Shown here piece after piece: positions 34,803 to 44,005 of a stretch of 64,000 nucleotides of DNA; position 1 is the stretch's first letter, and each line of letters starts with the position of its first letter. The notes under the pieces are model-generated. The model was given only the letters and a program-made list of their open reading frames with translations. It was not told where the DNA came from and did not search any database. The stretch spans positions 1-64,000 of the forward strand of contig JANRIZ010000160.1 in assembly GCA_033764445.1 (NCBI GenBank), read 5' to 3'. A program made the translations under genes and the position numbers. Source of the DNA: JANRIZ01 sp033764445. GTDB taxonomy: Bacteria; Verrucomicrobiota; Verrucomicrobiia; JAWXBN01.

Positions 34803-35399
34803 CTAACCTTCCAGTGAAATGGTCTTTTCCAGGACCGTCATTTCGGTTTTGAGCTTGAGCATGTCATCCTCCATGAGCGTATCCTTTTGATTGGCGAAGC
34901 TCGTGGCCACCCGCTCCAGTAAAGCGGCCAGGTCCGTCTCCGTCACGGAAATGTTTTTGGCGTTCTGCTGGCGCAATTTGCGGAAAGTCTCGATGATCGT
35001 GAGGGTGCTTTCAAGATAATAGGTCAGGTATCGGTAGGCACTGTCAATATTCCGGGGCTGTTCCCGGACCTGCTGGAGGATTTCGCGGCTGGTCTGGACG
35101 ATCCTCTTGCTGGGCAGGGTGATCGGGTCGGGCAGACCCGCGGCCAACTGTCCGGTCAGTTTCCCCAGCCGTTTTTCCGTGTCCCGGACCAGCTCCTGCA
35201 ATGTATGGTTGTCGGGACCGGAATCCAACTGCGCCTCTTCCGCCGTTTTTCCCGGCAGGGCCAGGGAAAGTCCGGCAAATACACCCGCCGCCACAAGGCC
35301 CGCCGCCCAAAGGGAGAGCCCCATGCCCACAGTGGAACCAACCGCGGCAAGGGATGCCGCGCAACCGCAGATGATGGGTTTGAGACTTTTGAGGGACAT
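34803..35399 (-). CDS. XpaC-like membrane protein
   Basis: A 198-residue protein with two close membrane spans in the first 50 residues (IICGCAASLAAVGSTVGMGL and LWAAGLVAAGVFAGLSLAL). A helical cytosolic domain follows, with KRIVQTSREILQQVREQPRNIDSAYRYLTYYLESTLTIIETFRKL, matching the 5-bromo-4-chloroindolyl-phosphate hydrolysis (XpaC) family. XpaC genes commonly accompany telA (xpaC-yaaN in Bacillus). I chose the ATG at 35399, one base after the preceding stop. The enzymatic name is historical and no catalytic motif is visible. Confidence 0.8.
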   Translation of the reverse strand: MSLKSLKPIICGCAASLAAVGSTVGMGLSLWAAGLVAAGVFAGLSLALPGKTAEEAQLDSGPDNHTLQELVRDTEKRLGKLTGQLAAGLPDPITLPSKRIVQTSREILQQVREQPRNIDSAYRYLTYYLESTLTIIETFRKLRQQNAKNISVTETDLAALLERVATSFANQKDTLMEDDMLKLKTEMTVLEKTISLEG

Positions 35400-35400
35400 T

Positions 35401-36990
35401 TTAGTTGAAGGATTTGGCGTTCTTGAAGGCATCGACCATGTTTTTGCGTCCGTCAAAGACTTTGGAGCGGGTCAGATCGGCAATTTGCTGGAGTTGGGAG
35501 GGGTCGGCATTGCCGAACATGATCGGGAAAATCGGGATGTTCGAGCCGGACTGCTGCCAGGCCGCCTTCAATTCCTCAAATGAACCGTCGCTGACCCCGT
35601 CGGTCATGAGGACGACACTCGTCTGGTATTTGTCCCGGTCGGGAATCCGTGTGATCTGCCGCAGACCCTCCATGGCGCCGCCGTAGATATCCGTCCCGCC
35701 CCCGGCCCTGTTCTGATTGACAAAACCCACGACCTTGGCCAGTTCTGCGGGGTCCGCCCCATTGGCACGGAGGGAGGCTCTGGGGTTGTTGTCGAAGGGG
35801 ACAATGACAGTGATATCCGAGGGGCCGGCTTGCAGAAAATGCCGTTTGGCCTCGTCGGTAAAAAGCATTTCAACGGCCTTTTTGGTCTGGGCCTCGCCCT
35901 GGCCGGCCATGGAGCCGCTGAAGTCGATGACAAACACGGTCAGCGAGGGCTTTTTGAGGGCGGTCAGATACACGTCGATCGCCTTGCGGATGGTCTCCGG
36001 ATCGGGCAGGGGAATGGGCTGGAGAATTTTGTCGGGCAAAATGCCCCATTCCTTTTTGAAGGCCTCGCCGGAGGCTTCGGCCCCGACGAGCCCCGTGCGG
36101 CGTCCGGATTGGAGCAGCCGGGCCTGCACCTCGGGCGAGAGCAGATGCTGTTGCAGACTCAGGAAAGGCTGTTCCTTGGAGGCATTGGAGGGTTTGGAGA
36201 TGAAGGCCAGAGGACTGTCCGCAATGGGTTGCCCTTCGGAGGGGTAGAAGACCAGCAGCGGTTCACGGTTTTTGGCTGTCAGTTCCTGATTGGCCTCGAT
36301 GACCAGCGCCTCGTAATTGACCATGGCGTCAAAGGAATCCGGGTCCTGGACATAAAGGTCCTTGATCCAGCCCGAGGAATTGCTGCTGCGGGTGATGGCA
36401 CTCAGCAGCGTCTTGGCCTGTTCGCGGAGGGCCGGATTGTCGAGATCCTTGGAGGTCAGGGCGTCCTCCTTGCCATTGAGACTGTGCAGGAAACCAAAAT
36501 AGCCCATCGCCCCGGAATTCGACTGCGTGGGGTTGCTCATGAGCAGGCGCAGTTTTTTGTCGCGGGCCAGACGGACCAGATCGGCGATCTTGAGCATCGG
36601 TCCCTTCAGTCCCAGTTCCTTCGCCTTGCTTTGTTTGATGGCGATGACCACCGGGGTGCGGGTGATGCTTGAGGCGTGGCGGACGGCTTTGTTGCCGGAG
36701 AGATCGATCCACAGACTGTTGGCGGGCCAGGCCGCATCGTACTCGTTTTCTCCCTGGAGCGCCTGCATGATTTCGACCGACCCCCTGTAATCGACGGCCA
36801 CCGGGACCCCTGATTTTTTCGACCATTCCTGGAGGATCGGCTCGAGGATTTTGTTTTCGGAACCGGAAATGATGCGGATCGCATTCCCGGGGATGTTTTT
36901 GCCCGGGGTGTCCCCGGTGGATTTTTGTTCGCATCCGGGCAGGAATGCCAGGGCCAGGAGGGCCAGAAGGTAATGGGTCCTTGTTTTCAT
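35401..36990 (-). CDS. Lipoprotein with solute-binding domain fused to a VWA domain
   Basis: A 529-residue lipoprotein (lipobox LPGC, Cys20). Residues ~35-320 are a type 2 solute-binding domain (IRIISGSENKILEPILQEW; SNPTQSNSGAMGYFGF at 152-167). Residues ~345-529 are a von Willebrand A domain whose metal site is complete: DFSGS (356-360), Thr433 in GGGTDIYGG and Asp464 in LMTDGVSDG. It is first in the operon with XpaC, a second solute-binding protein and TelA. The fusion suggests ligand sensing coupled to protein-protein contact outside the membrane. The ligand and partners are unknown. Confidence 0.88.
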   Translation of the reverse strand: MKTRTHYLLALLALAFLPGCEQKSTGDTPGKNIPGNAIRIISGSENKILEPILQEWSKKSGVPVAVDYRGSVEIMQALQGENEYDAAWPANSLWIDLSGNKAVRHASSITRTPVVIAIKQSKAKELGLKGPMLKIADLVRLARDKKLRLLMSNPTQSNSGAMGYFGFLHSLNGKEDALTSKDLDNPALREQAKTLLSAITRSSNSSGWIKDLYVQDPDSFDAMVNYEALVIEANQELTAKNREPLLVFYPSEGQPIADSPLAFISKPSNASKEQPFLSLQQHLLSPEVQARLLQSGRRTGLVGAEASGEAFKKEWGILPDKILQPIPLPDPETIRKAIDVYLTALKKPSLTVFVIDFSGSMAGQGEAQTKKAVEMLFTDEAKRHFLQAGPSDITVIVPFDNNPRASLRANGADPAELAKVVGFVNQNRAGGGTDIYGGAMEGLRQITRIPDRDKYQTSVVLMTDGVSDGSFEELKAAWQQSGSNIPIFPIMFGNADPSQLQQIADLTRSKVFDGRKNMVDAFKNAKSFN

Positions 36991-37253
36991 GATTGATCCT
37001 TATGAGAGGGTTTTTGAACCGTTGCGGGGCTTCATGCCCCCTGACCGCTGCCCCGAACTATGACGGGAGTTTTTCAGGAATCCACAGCAAAAAGATGTCA
37101 ATCTGCAGAGGAAACCTTTCCCGCAGAGTTGTCCCGACTTGTCCGCTTCGACATGTCGGGGCATGCTGTTTCCCGGAGTGGTTCGGGATCACACGGAAGA
37201 GCCCCGGTGGCATCGCCCGCACAAAAATCACAAAAACGAAAAGGACCGGGTGA
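36991..37253. other. Intergenic region upstream of the TelA operon
   Basis: A GGGGC-TTCAT-GCCCC hairpin (37026-37040) lacks a T-run. A diverged copy of the 48 bp dispersed repeat lies around 37169-37196 (TCCCGGAGTGGTTCGGGAT, ACACGG). The operon promoter must be here, but no -35/-10 pair stands out. Confidence 0.5.
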
Positions 37254-38162
37254 TCATTTGCCCGGCGCCGGCGTGGGGGGCACGGGTTTGGCGGCAGTGA
37301 CCGTTTCCTTGGCGGGTTCTGTCCGGGTCCTGAAACCGTAGTCGAGCAAAATGCGGGCATCCGTCCATTTGTCCGGACTGTTCAGGAGGATCAGCTGCAG
37401 TTCCCGTCCGTCCCGTGTCGCGCTGGCCGCGTAGGTGTGACGGCTGCGGATTGTCCAGCCCGTTTTGGCCGGACCCATGCCGTTGAACCGGCCCAGCAGA
37501 CGGTTGTGGTTTTTGATGGTTTGCCGGCCGGACTTGGTGGTCAGACGGTATTCCTCCGTCATCATGATCTTTCTGAGGACCGGGTAGGAGAGCGCCTTGC
37601 GGAAAATCAGCAGCAGATCGTGGGCCGTCGTGTACTGACTGCCGCCGGGCAGACCGTTGGGATTGCAGAACCGGGTATCCTGGCAGCCCAATTCCCGGGC
37701 CCGTTCATTCATCAGCTCGACAAAAAGGTCCTTGGATCCCGCCACATGCCGGGCCAGGGACATCGCACAGTCGTTATCGGACCCGATCAGGAGCGCGTGG
37801 GTGAGTTTCTCGACCGAGACCACCTCGCCGGGGACCAGTGGCACATGGCTGGGTTCGACCCGGGTATCCTCGCGCGTGACCTTGATCGAGCCCAGGAGTT
37901 TTGTTTTTTCATAAACGATGAGAGCCGTCATGATTTTGACCGTGCTGGCGGCCAGGAATTCCTGGTGGGCATTGCGCTCGAAGAGGGTTTTGTCGCTGGC
38001 CGCATCCACCAGCAGGACCCCCTTGGCCTTGATCATCTCCTGGAGCGACATTTCCTTCCGGGGTGCGGCCTTGGATTTTTTTTTGGAGGCCGCGTGGAGG
38101 GGCGGATGCCAGACGCCCAGGAGGATCAGAACAGTCAGGAGAGTCGGTAAAATAGGTTTCAT
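37254..38162 (-). CDS. D-alanyl-D-alanine carboxypeptidase (S11 family)
   Basis: A 302-residue PBP5/DacA-type enzyme trimming peptidoglycan stem peptides. A signal peptide (PTLLTVLILLGVWHPPLHAA) and a Lys-rich linker precede the catalytic domain. Motifs are STVK (active-site Ser), SDN in LLIGSDNDCAMSLARHV, and KTG in MGPAKTGWTIRS. The C-terminal Pro/Ala tail lacks an obvious amphipathic membrane anchor, and the usual PBP5 C-terminal beta domain is absent, so the protein may be soluble in the periplasm. Confidence 0.9.
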   Translation of the reverse strand: MKPILPTLLTVLILLGVWHPPLHAASKKKSKAAPRKEMSLQEMIKAKGVLLVDAASDKTLFERNAHQEFLAASTVKIMTALIVYEKTKLLGSIKVTREDTRVEPSHVPLVPGEVVSVEKLTHALLIGSDNDCAMSLARHVAGSKDLFVELMNERARELGCQDTRFCNPNGLPGGSQYTTAHDLLLIFRKALSYPVLRKIMMTEEYRLTTKSGRQTIKNHNRLLGRFNGMGPAKTGWTIRSRHTYAASATRDGRELQLILLNSPDKWTDARILLDYGFRTRTEPAKETVTAAKPVPPTPAPGK

Positions 38163-38328
38163 GTCATCAGCGAACGCCCATTCTTGGAGAGGGCACGCCC
38201 CGGCGTCAAGTGCTTTAGAGCATTTAATTTTTTTCGGTCAGGGGCGGGGCGGGGATTGGGGGAGGCGGGAGCCCCATGACAGGATGGCCGCCACGAAGGA
38301 GACGGGATCAATGCGTTTGGTTTGAAAT

Positions 38329-39615
38329 TCAAACGCCCGGCACAAGGGATTCCAGGCCCCCCATATAGGGTTTGAGGACCGGAGGCACCACCACCGATCC
38401 ATCCGCCTGCTGATAGGTCTCCAGCAGGGCCACAAAAAGGCGGGCCAGGGCGACACCCGACCCATTGAGAATGTGGGGATGGGCATTCCCCTTGCCGTCG
38501 TTTCGTCTGTAGCGCAGGGCCATGCGGCGTGCCTGGTAATCCTCCGCATTGGAGACCGAGCTGACCTCAAGGTAGGCCCCCTGGCCCGGCGCCCACAGTT
38601 CGATGTCGTACGTCTTGGCCATGCCAAAACCCATGTCGCCCGTGCAGAGGACAATCACCCGGTAATGCAGCCCGAGCAGTTGCAGGACCTTTTCCGCATG
38701 TTGCAGCATCTCCTCGTGGGCGGCATCCCCGTCCTCGGGCCTGACGATGCGGATCAGCTCCACCTTGTCAAATTGGTGGATGCGGAGCAGCCCCCGGGTT
38801 CCCACGCCCGCCGCCCCGGCCTCACTGCGGAAACAGGGCGTGTAGGCCACGTAACGGATCGGCAACTGATCCTCCCGCAGGATTTCGTTGCTGTGGAGAT
38901 TGGCCACCGGCACCTCCGCCGTCGGCACCAGATACTGCTCGGTTCCCTCCAGGTGAAAAAGCTGGTCGGCGAATTTCGGGAGCTGGCCCGTGCCGGTGAG
39001 GGCCTGGGCATTGACGATGTAGGGCGGATTGATTTCCGTGTAACCGTGCCCGGTCGTGTGCAGGTCGAGCATGAAATTGATCAGGGCCCGTTCCAGCCGG
39101 GCGCCCGCCCCCCGGTAGAGTGCAAAACCCGCCCCGGTGATTTTGGTGGCGCGGTCAAAATCCAGAAGCCCCAGTTGTTCGCTGAGTTCGACATGGTTTC
39201 TGGCCGGGAAATCGAATGACGGTTTCCGACCCCACTGACGCACCTCCGGGTTGTCCGCCGCCGTGCGTCCGGTGGGGACGCTCGCATGCGGAATGTTGGG
39301 GATGCCCAGCAGCAGATGCCGTTGGTCCTCCTCGACCAGGGACACCTGTTTGTCCAGGTCTGTGATCTGGTCCGAAACCTCCTTCATCCTCACGAAAATA
39401 TGGTCGACGGACTGCCCCTTGGACTTGAGAATGCCGACTTCCTTGGAGACACGGTTTTTTTCCGCCTTCAATGTTTCCACCTCCACCAGCAGCCTGCGGC
39501 GGCGTTCGTCCAGCAGCAGCACCTCCTCGATCCGCACCTCCGCCCCCTGGTGACGTGTGGCCAGGCGGGATTTGACCGCGTCGGGATTCTCCCGGATATG
39601 TTTGATGTCCAGCAT
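38329..39615 (-). CDS. serS: Seryl-tRNA synthetase
   Basis: A 428-residue class II synthetase. The N-terminal coiled-coil arm (residues ~30-100) contacts the long variable arm of tRNA-Ser. Catalytic motif 2 lies in RYVAYTPCFRSEAGAAGVGTRGLLRIHQFDKVEL. Motif 3 is NGSGVALARLFVALLETYQ. Serine-site residues in LVPTAEVPV and LEVSSVSNAEDYQARR are in place. The ATG at 39615 (MLDIKHIRENP) is the standard start; in-frame codons upstream add a non-conserved extension. Confidence 0.97.
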   Translation of the reverse strand: MLDIKHIRENPDAVKSRLATRHQGAEVRIEEVLLLDERRRRLLVEVETLKAEKNRVSKEVGILKSKGQSVDHIFVRMKEVSDQITDLDKQVSLVEEDQRHLLLGIPNIPHASVPTGRTAADNPEVRQWGRKPSFDFPARNHVELSEQLGLLDFDRATKITGAGFALYRGAGARLERALINFMLDLHTTGHGYTEINPPYIVNAQALTGTGQLPKFADQLFHLEGTEQYLVPTAEVPVANLHSNEILREDQLPIRYVAYTPCFRSEAGAAGVGTRGLLRIHQFDKVELIRIVRPEDGDAAHEEMLQHAEKVLQLLGLHYRVIVLCTGDMGFGMAKTYDIELWAPGQGAYLEVSSVSNAEDYQARRMALRYRRNDGKGNAHPHILNGSGVALARLFVALLETYQQADGSVVVPPVLKPYMGGLESLVPGV

Positions 39616-39754
39616 AGGAAAGGCCAAAGAACATAACCGCTGGTACTGCCGGGGCAAGTCTGTTTTCACAGGACATATTCTCCATGCAGGGCCCGGGCGG
39701 CCCCCGCTGAAAGCCGATTGTCCCGTGGTCCCCCCTGTGCTACAAACCGTCGAC

Positions 39755-40504
39755 ATGCGGACCGTCCTGTTGATGATACTCCTCGGATTCCTGGCCCCCC
39801 CGTCTCCGGCAACGGCGCAAAATGCGCCGGGGCTGGTGACCGTGGTCAATGAACGGTATCCCGGACGGACCGGTCTGGTGCCCTGGGCGGCGACCGCCGG
39901 ATTGCTGGAGGCTCAATTCCGGCAGACATTCCCCGGATCAAAAATCGTCTCCCTGCGAGACACCGAACCCGACACATTGGCCGTGCGACTCCGCGAGGCC
40001 GTTGATGCGTTCCCACAGGGGATGCCTGTGATCCTGTATCTGGCCTCGCATCAGAATTCCGACGGTTCCTGGGAGTTCGCCCGTGGCACCCTTTCCCGGG
40101 GCGGTGTCATCCGTGCGGTTTCCGCGGCGGTGGAGGGGAGGCAAACCTTGATCTTCAACGACAGCTGCCATGCGGCGGCCTGGGAAAAGGCACCGTGGCC
40201 GGAGGGGGTCCGATGTGTCTTTTTCGGGAGCGCCAGGGAATTGAACACCGAAGTCGATCTCGTGAATGATTCGCGGGCGGTGGCGGAACTTTTTGTCCCG
40301 GAACCCCGTCGTTTGCGACAGGAAAAACTCCCCGTGGTGTATTCCTTTTTCGGGGTGCTCCTGCTCAGGGGCGCCGGCATCCGGGAGCTGGAAAAACCCG
40401 GTCAGTGGAAGGAGTGGGTCGGAGCGCTTGACCTGGAGGCGGAAAAAATCCGTGACGCCGTGCCGATGCGGAAATTTCCGGCACTGGTCACCTCAGGGTT
40501 TTGA
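39755..40504 (+). CDS. Secreted caspase-like protein
   Basis: A 249-residue protein with a signal peptide (MRTVLLMILLGFLAPPSPATAQ). The body has the order of a caspase-fold cysteine peptidase: a strand ending in a His (VILYLASHQNSDGSW, His99), then a strand ending in DSCH (TLIFNDSCHAAAWE, Cys138). In metacaspases the catalytic pair occurs in HG and D-x-C contexts, so the DSC motif is suggestive, though the Gly after His is Gln here. The exact family is unassigned. Its last 12 bases overlap the end of the convergent PEP-CTERM gene. Confidence 0.55.
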   Translation: MRTVLLMILLGFLAPPSPATAQNAPGLVTVVNERYPGRTGLVPWAATAGLLEAQFRQTFPGSKIVSLRDTEPDTLAVRLREAVDAFPQGMPVILYLASHQNSDGSWEFARGTLSRGGVIRAVSAAVEGRQTLIFNDSCHAAAWEKAPWPEGVRCVFFGSARELNTEVDLVNDSRAVAELFVPEPRRLRQEKLPVVYSFFGVLLLRGAGIRELEKPGQWKEWVGALDLEAEKIRDAVPMRKFPALVTSGF

Positions 40505-43500
40505 TTTTTTTCGCCTCAAATTGTTCCGGACTGTGTGTGACATCACAAAGAGAATCAGGCCGACGGCGAAGAGCCAACCCGGGTAGGGTTCGGGAATCGG
40601 GACAAATTGATAGAGACCGCCCCCCATGTCGTAGGTATCCACCACCCCGACGCCGATGAGACTGATCCCCTCGTCGGCATAAAAGAACATGGTATAGCTG
40701 AAAAGACCCGCGTCGTAGGTGGCGTAAAAACGGTCCAGATTGTTCGTTTCACTGACCGTCCCCGTCCAATTGTAGATGTACAGGGAGTTGCCGTTGAGAG
40801 CCAGGTTGCTGATGGTCAGAGTGGAACCGAAGGCCGAGTTTCCAAAGTCGATGATGTTGTTGGTGCCCGAAAGAGCCAGACCATTGAGGGTTTCGACATG
40901 ACCATTGAGATCCAGCTTGGCCGTGTTTTGAAGCGTCAGGGAGGCGCCGTTGGCGATCTGTTCATCCGAGGCCAGACGCAGCGTGGCATTGCTGATGAGC
41001 GCGTCGCCGGGCAGGGCCGTGACGGTGTCGGATTTGTCGAGAAGCAGGGTTCCCCGCGTGATGGCCGTCAGCCCCGTGTAGAGATTGGCGGAGGCCCCGC
41101 CGAAGGTGATCAGTCCGCCGCTGTTGACGGTGACGTTGGTGGCCCCGGCATTGGTGCCCGAGATGACCCCGTTAAAAATGATGTCATTGCTGCCATCGAC
41201 GACCATTTGCTGGTTGTTGAGGGCGACATTGCCGTTGAGGGTGAGAAGACCCGTGCCATTGTTGGAGACGTAGAATCTGTTTCCCGAGGCCAGCGGGGTG
41301 TACACCGTGAGATCGGAATCGATGACATGGTTGGCGGACCCCGTGCGGACCCCCAGCGACGGGTCATTGGTCCCCGAGGATCGGAAATTCAGGGCGATAT
41401 TATTGCTCAGGGTGTAGACATTGTTGCCCGCCAGGTTGATCTGGTTGACGGCGAAGTTGGTGGGACTGACCGCAAAAATGGTGGCCGCCGAGAGGATATT
41501 GGTCCCAAAAAGAACCCGGGCCCCGTCGGAATCGGGTACGTAACCCGAATCCCAATCCGCGGCATTGGTCCAGTAACCGGAGCCGGAGTTGATCCAGATG
41601 AAGTCCCCCGAGGTGTGCGGCACAATTTCCCCCGCAGCCCCCCGGACCGCTGCGAAGTTGCCGGAAAGGCCATTCGGATCGATGAACCGGATTTTGCCGA
41701 TCTGTTCATCGGTGATCGAGGCCGGGGTCACGCCGACAAACAACTGGTCAAAAGTCGCCGTGCGGCTGTATTCCTGCACATAGATGACCGCGCTGGTGGA
41801 CCAGAGGAGGGCGGAGCTGTCGGTGAAGCTGAGCACATTGGTTGTGGTGCTGGTGCCATATTTGATTTTGGAGATGACCGTGAAGCCCTGGCTATCGAGA
41901 GTGCCCATGGTTTCGTTGTAGTTGTTGAGGTCCAGAGTCCCTCCGCTGAGGGTGAGGTTGACCCCGTTGGCAATGAGGTTGCTTGCATTGAGCTGGACAG
42001 TGCCACCGCTGTAAACGGAGAGAAGGCCGGCCGCGATGGCATTGGTCCCGGTGGGTTTGTCGAGGAGGAGAACTCCGTTGCTGACCACTGTGTTGCCCGT
42101 GTAGGTGTTGGCATTGGTGCCACCGTAGGTCAGGGTCCCGGAGCCATCCTTGGTGATGCTGCCCGCGCCGCTGAGGACACTGGCCCCGGAGAGTCCGATA
42201 TTGCCGGAGCCGAAAAAGGTGAGGTTGCTGTTGAAATTCGTGAGGTTGCCCGCAATTTGCAGAAGCCCGGAGGAGGACTGGATCGAGGCCGTGTTGGAAA
42301 CGACGATCGAACCGGCGAGGGTGTTGGTATCGGCGATGTTGTTGATCGCGCCCTGGCCATTGAACCCCAGGGCTGTGTTGCCCGTAAGACCCAGAAGGAG
42401 GACCTCGCGGACATTGGTCAAGCCGCCCTGGATTTGGAGTGTTCCGGTGTTGTAGATGGCCGTGTCGTTGCTGACAACCGTGGTGCCGAACTGGCCGAGA
42501 GCGTTATCATTCTGGATGTTCAACCGACCGTCCGTGATGTAAGTCCGGGAGACGTAGGTGTTGTTGCCGGAAAGAATCTGGAGGCCCGAGCCGTACCGAT
42601 GAAGACGACTGCCTGCCGAGGCAGTCGTACTGCCGATCACCCCGGCGGAAATCACACCTGAAAACGTATTGGTTCCGGCACCCTGAATGTCAAAGCCTTG
42701 ACCGGCGGCGGCGTTGATGCTGACGTTTCCGTTTCCCGAGAGAGTGTTCAACCGGACCAAACGGTTGTTTCCCTGCACGAACTGTCCGTCGTTCGAGACA
42801 ACCACCGAAAGTCCGACCCCCCCCGCCATCCCGCCATTGACCGTAAAAACGGCTGAATTGGCGGCACCCACACCATCGCCCACCTGCAGGATCGTGCCCA
42901 CATGGATGGCGTTTCCATTGCCGATACTGACCGCGCCACTATTGAGCACAAAGATTCCCCCGTTTGTCACCTGGCTGGCCGTGCCAAGGGTCAGAGTGCC
43001 GGCGGACACATCGAGCATGATATTGCTGGAACCCACCAAAAGTTGACGGCCCGCGTTGAGTGTGAAGCCTGCCGTCACATTGAGGGTGCCGCCGTTGAAA
43101 ACCATGTCATTCGCTGTATTGCCGAGATTGTTATCCGCCCCAATCTGGATGATGCCATTGGCATTTGTGAGATTTCCGACAAAGGTGTTGGCTCCGGAAA
43201 GGGTCAGGCGATTGGTGCCGTTTTTCTGGATACCAGCCGAACCGGTCAGTATCCCGGAAAGGGTGATATTGGTCTGACCGTCAATGGTGAGCAAATTCCC
43301 GCCGTTGGTGATGTTCCCCGTCAGTGCAAGCACACCATTGGAGGCATTGAAGATGACGGGAGAGCCCAGGGAAAAAGCCTGGTTGATCGTTTGTGCATTT
43401 GTGGAGAGATTCAGGAGGGAGTTGGTGAGTGTAAAAACATTACCCGTGATCACGAAGGCACCCGCGTTATTGGAGAAAGTGATGCCGTTGAGCGTCAGAC

Positions 43501-43765
43501 CGGCAATGTTGTTGGAATTTGACAGACGAGTCGTTCCGGAAAACAGAAGGGCGTCGCCGCTGACCGGGGCGGTGAAGGAGGTCCAGTTTGTGGGGGTGTT
43601 CCAGTTACCATCTGTGCCCCCTCCATTCCATGTAGTTTGGGGATGGATAAATAGTGGATTGCCCATGAAAAATAGTGCAAAAATCAATAGCTTACCGCAG
43701 TAAAATGGTTTTGCGGCAGATCGGATTTTGAAATTTTTGAGGAGACAGTGCATGGGCGACCTCAA
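40493..43765 (-). CDS. PEP-CTERM protein with autotransporter-associated beta-strand repeats
   Basis: A secreted protein of 1090 residues (possibly 1086, from the second Met). A signal sequence lies at about 20-42. The body consists of many Gly/Asn/Thr-rich repeats of the beta-strand kind found in autotransporter passengers (for example GLTLNGITFSNNAG and SGAGSITKDGSGTLTYGGTN), predicted to form a long beta-helix. The C-terminus is a PEP-CTERM signal: PIPEPYPGW, a hydrophobic span, then an Arg/Lys cluster (RRKK). That implies processing by an exosortase, not a beta-barrel domain. Upstream DNA is strikingly AT-rich. Likely a surface or matrix protein. Confidence 0.9.
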   Translation of the reverse strand: MRSPMHCLLKNFKIRSAAKPFYCGKLLIFALFFMGNPLFIHPQTTWNGGGTDGNWNTPTNWTSFTAPVSGDALLFSGTTRLSNSNNIAGLTLNGITFSNNAGAFVITGNVFTLTNSLLNLSTNAQTINQAFSLGSPVIFNASNGVLALTGNITNGGNLLTIDGQTNITLSGILTGSAGIQKNGTNRLTLSGANTFVGNLTNANGIIQIGADNNLGNTANDMVFNGGTLNVTAGFTLNAGRQLLVGSSNIMLDVSAGTLTLGTASQVTNGGIFVLNSGAVSIGNGNAIHVGTILQVGDGVGAANSAVFTVNGGMAGGVGLSVVVSNDGQFVQGNNRLVRLNTLSGNGNVSINAAAGQGFDIQGAGTNTFSGVISAGVIGSTTASAGSRLHRYGSGLQILSGNNTYVSRTYITDGRLNIQNDNALGQFGTTVVSNDTAIYNTGTLQIQGGLTNVREVLLLGLTGNTALGFNGQGAINNIADTNTLAGSIVVSNTASIQSSSGLLQIAGNLTNFNSNLTFFGSGNIGLSGASVLSGAGSITKDGSGTLTYGGTNANTYTGNTVVSNGVLLLDKPTGTNAIAAGLLSVYSGGTVQLNASNLIANGVNLTLSGGTLDLNNYNETMGTLDSQGFTVISKIKYGTSTTTNVLSFTDSSALLWSTSAVIYVQEYSRTATFDQLFVGVTPASITDEQIGKIRFIDPNGLSGNFAAVRGAAGEIVPHTSGDFIWINSGSGYWTNAADWDSGYVPDSDGARVLFGTNILSAATIFAVSPTNFAVNQINLAGNNVYTLSNNIALNFRSSGTNDPSLGVRTGSANHVIDSDLTVYTPLASGNRFYVSNNGTGLLTLNGNVALNNQQMVVDGSNDIIFNGVISGTNAGATNVTVNSGGLITFGGASANLYTGLTAITRGTLLLDKSDTVTALPGDALISNATLRLASDEQIANGASLTLQNTAKLDLNGHVETLNGLALSGTNNIIDFGNSAFGSTLTISNLALNGNSLYIYNWTGTVSETNNLDRFYATYDAGLFSYTMFFYADEGISLIGVGVVDTYDMGGGLYQFVPIPEPYPGWLFAVGLILFVMSHTVRNNLRRKKSKP

Positions 43766-44005
43766 GTTTCAGGCCGCGCGAATGTACTTTACATCTATTT
43801 TAAATCAATATCTAAAATTATTAGATTTAGCGTTTTAGGAAAAATTTAACCAATATTCAACTTAAAAAATTTATACCGTATCAAAAATACGATCAGTGGA
43901 ATATTTCCGTGACGCAGGGAATCTGATCGTCAGGAGAGTGCAGTCTTCCATCAATGACTCAGACGTGAATTTCTGAAGCCGGATATGATGCAAAATGACC
44001 AGGTG
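43766..44005 (-). promoter_or_regulatory. AT-rich upstream region of the PEP-CTERM gene
   Basis: About 43790-43910 is far more AT-rich than its surroundings (runs such as TTTTAAATCAATATC and TTAAAAAATTTAT). It contains a CGTAT-CAAAA-ATACG inverted repeat (43877-43891) that could be an operator. It must hold the promoter of the 1090-residue protein, but several A/T-rich -10-like boxes make a single choice arbitrary. Confidence 0.4.

Noticed and set aside
37026..37040. GGGGC/GCCCC hairpin as a terminator
   Set aside because: No T-run follows on either strand.
37058..37360. 100-codon minus-strand frame upstream of the TelA operon
   Set aside because: It overlaps the end of the carboxypeptidase gene and a dispersed repeat, and has no coding character.
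40607..42661. 684-codon plus-strand frame
   Set aside because: It is antisense to the beta-strand-repeat PEP-CTERM protein, whose repeats and sorting signal are clear. The frame's low complexity comes from those repeats.
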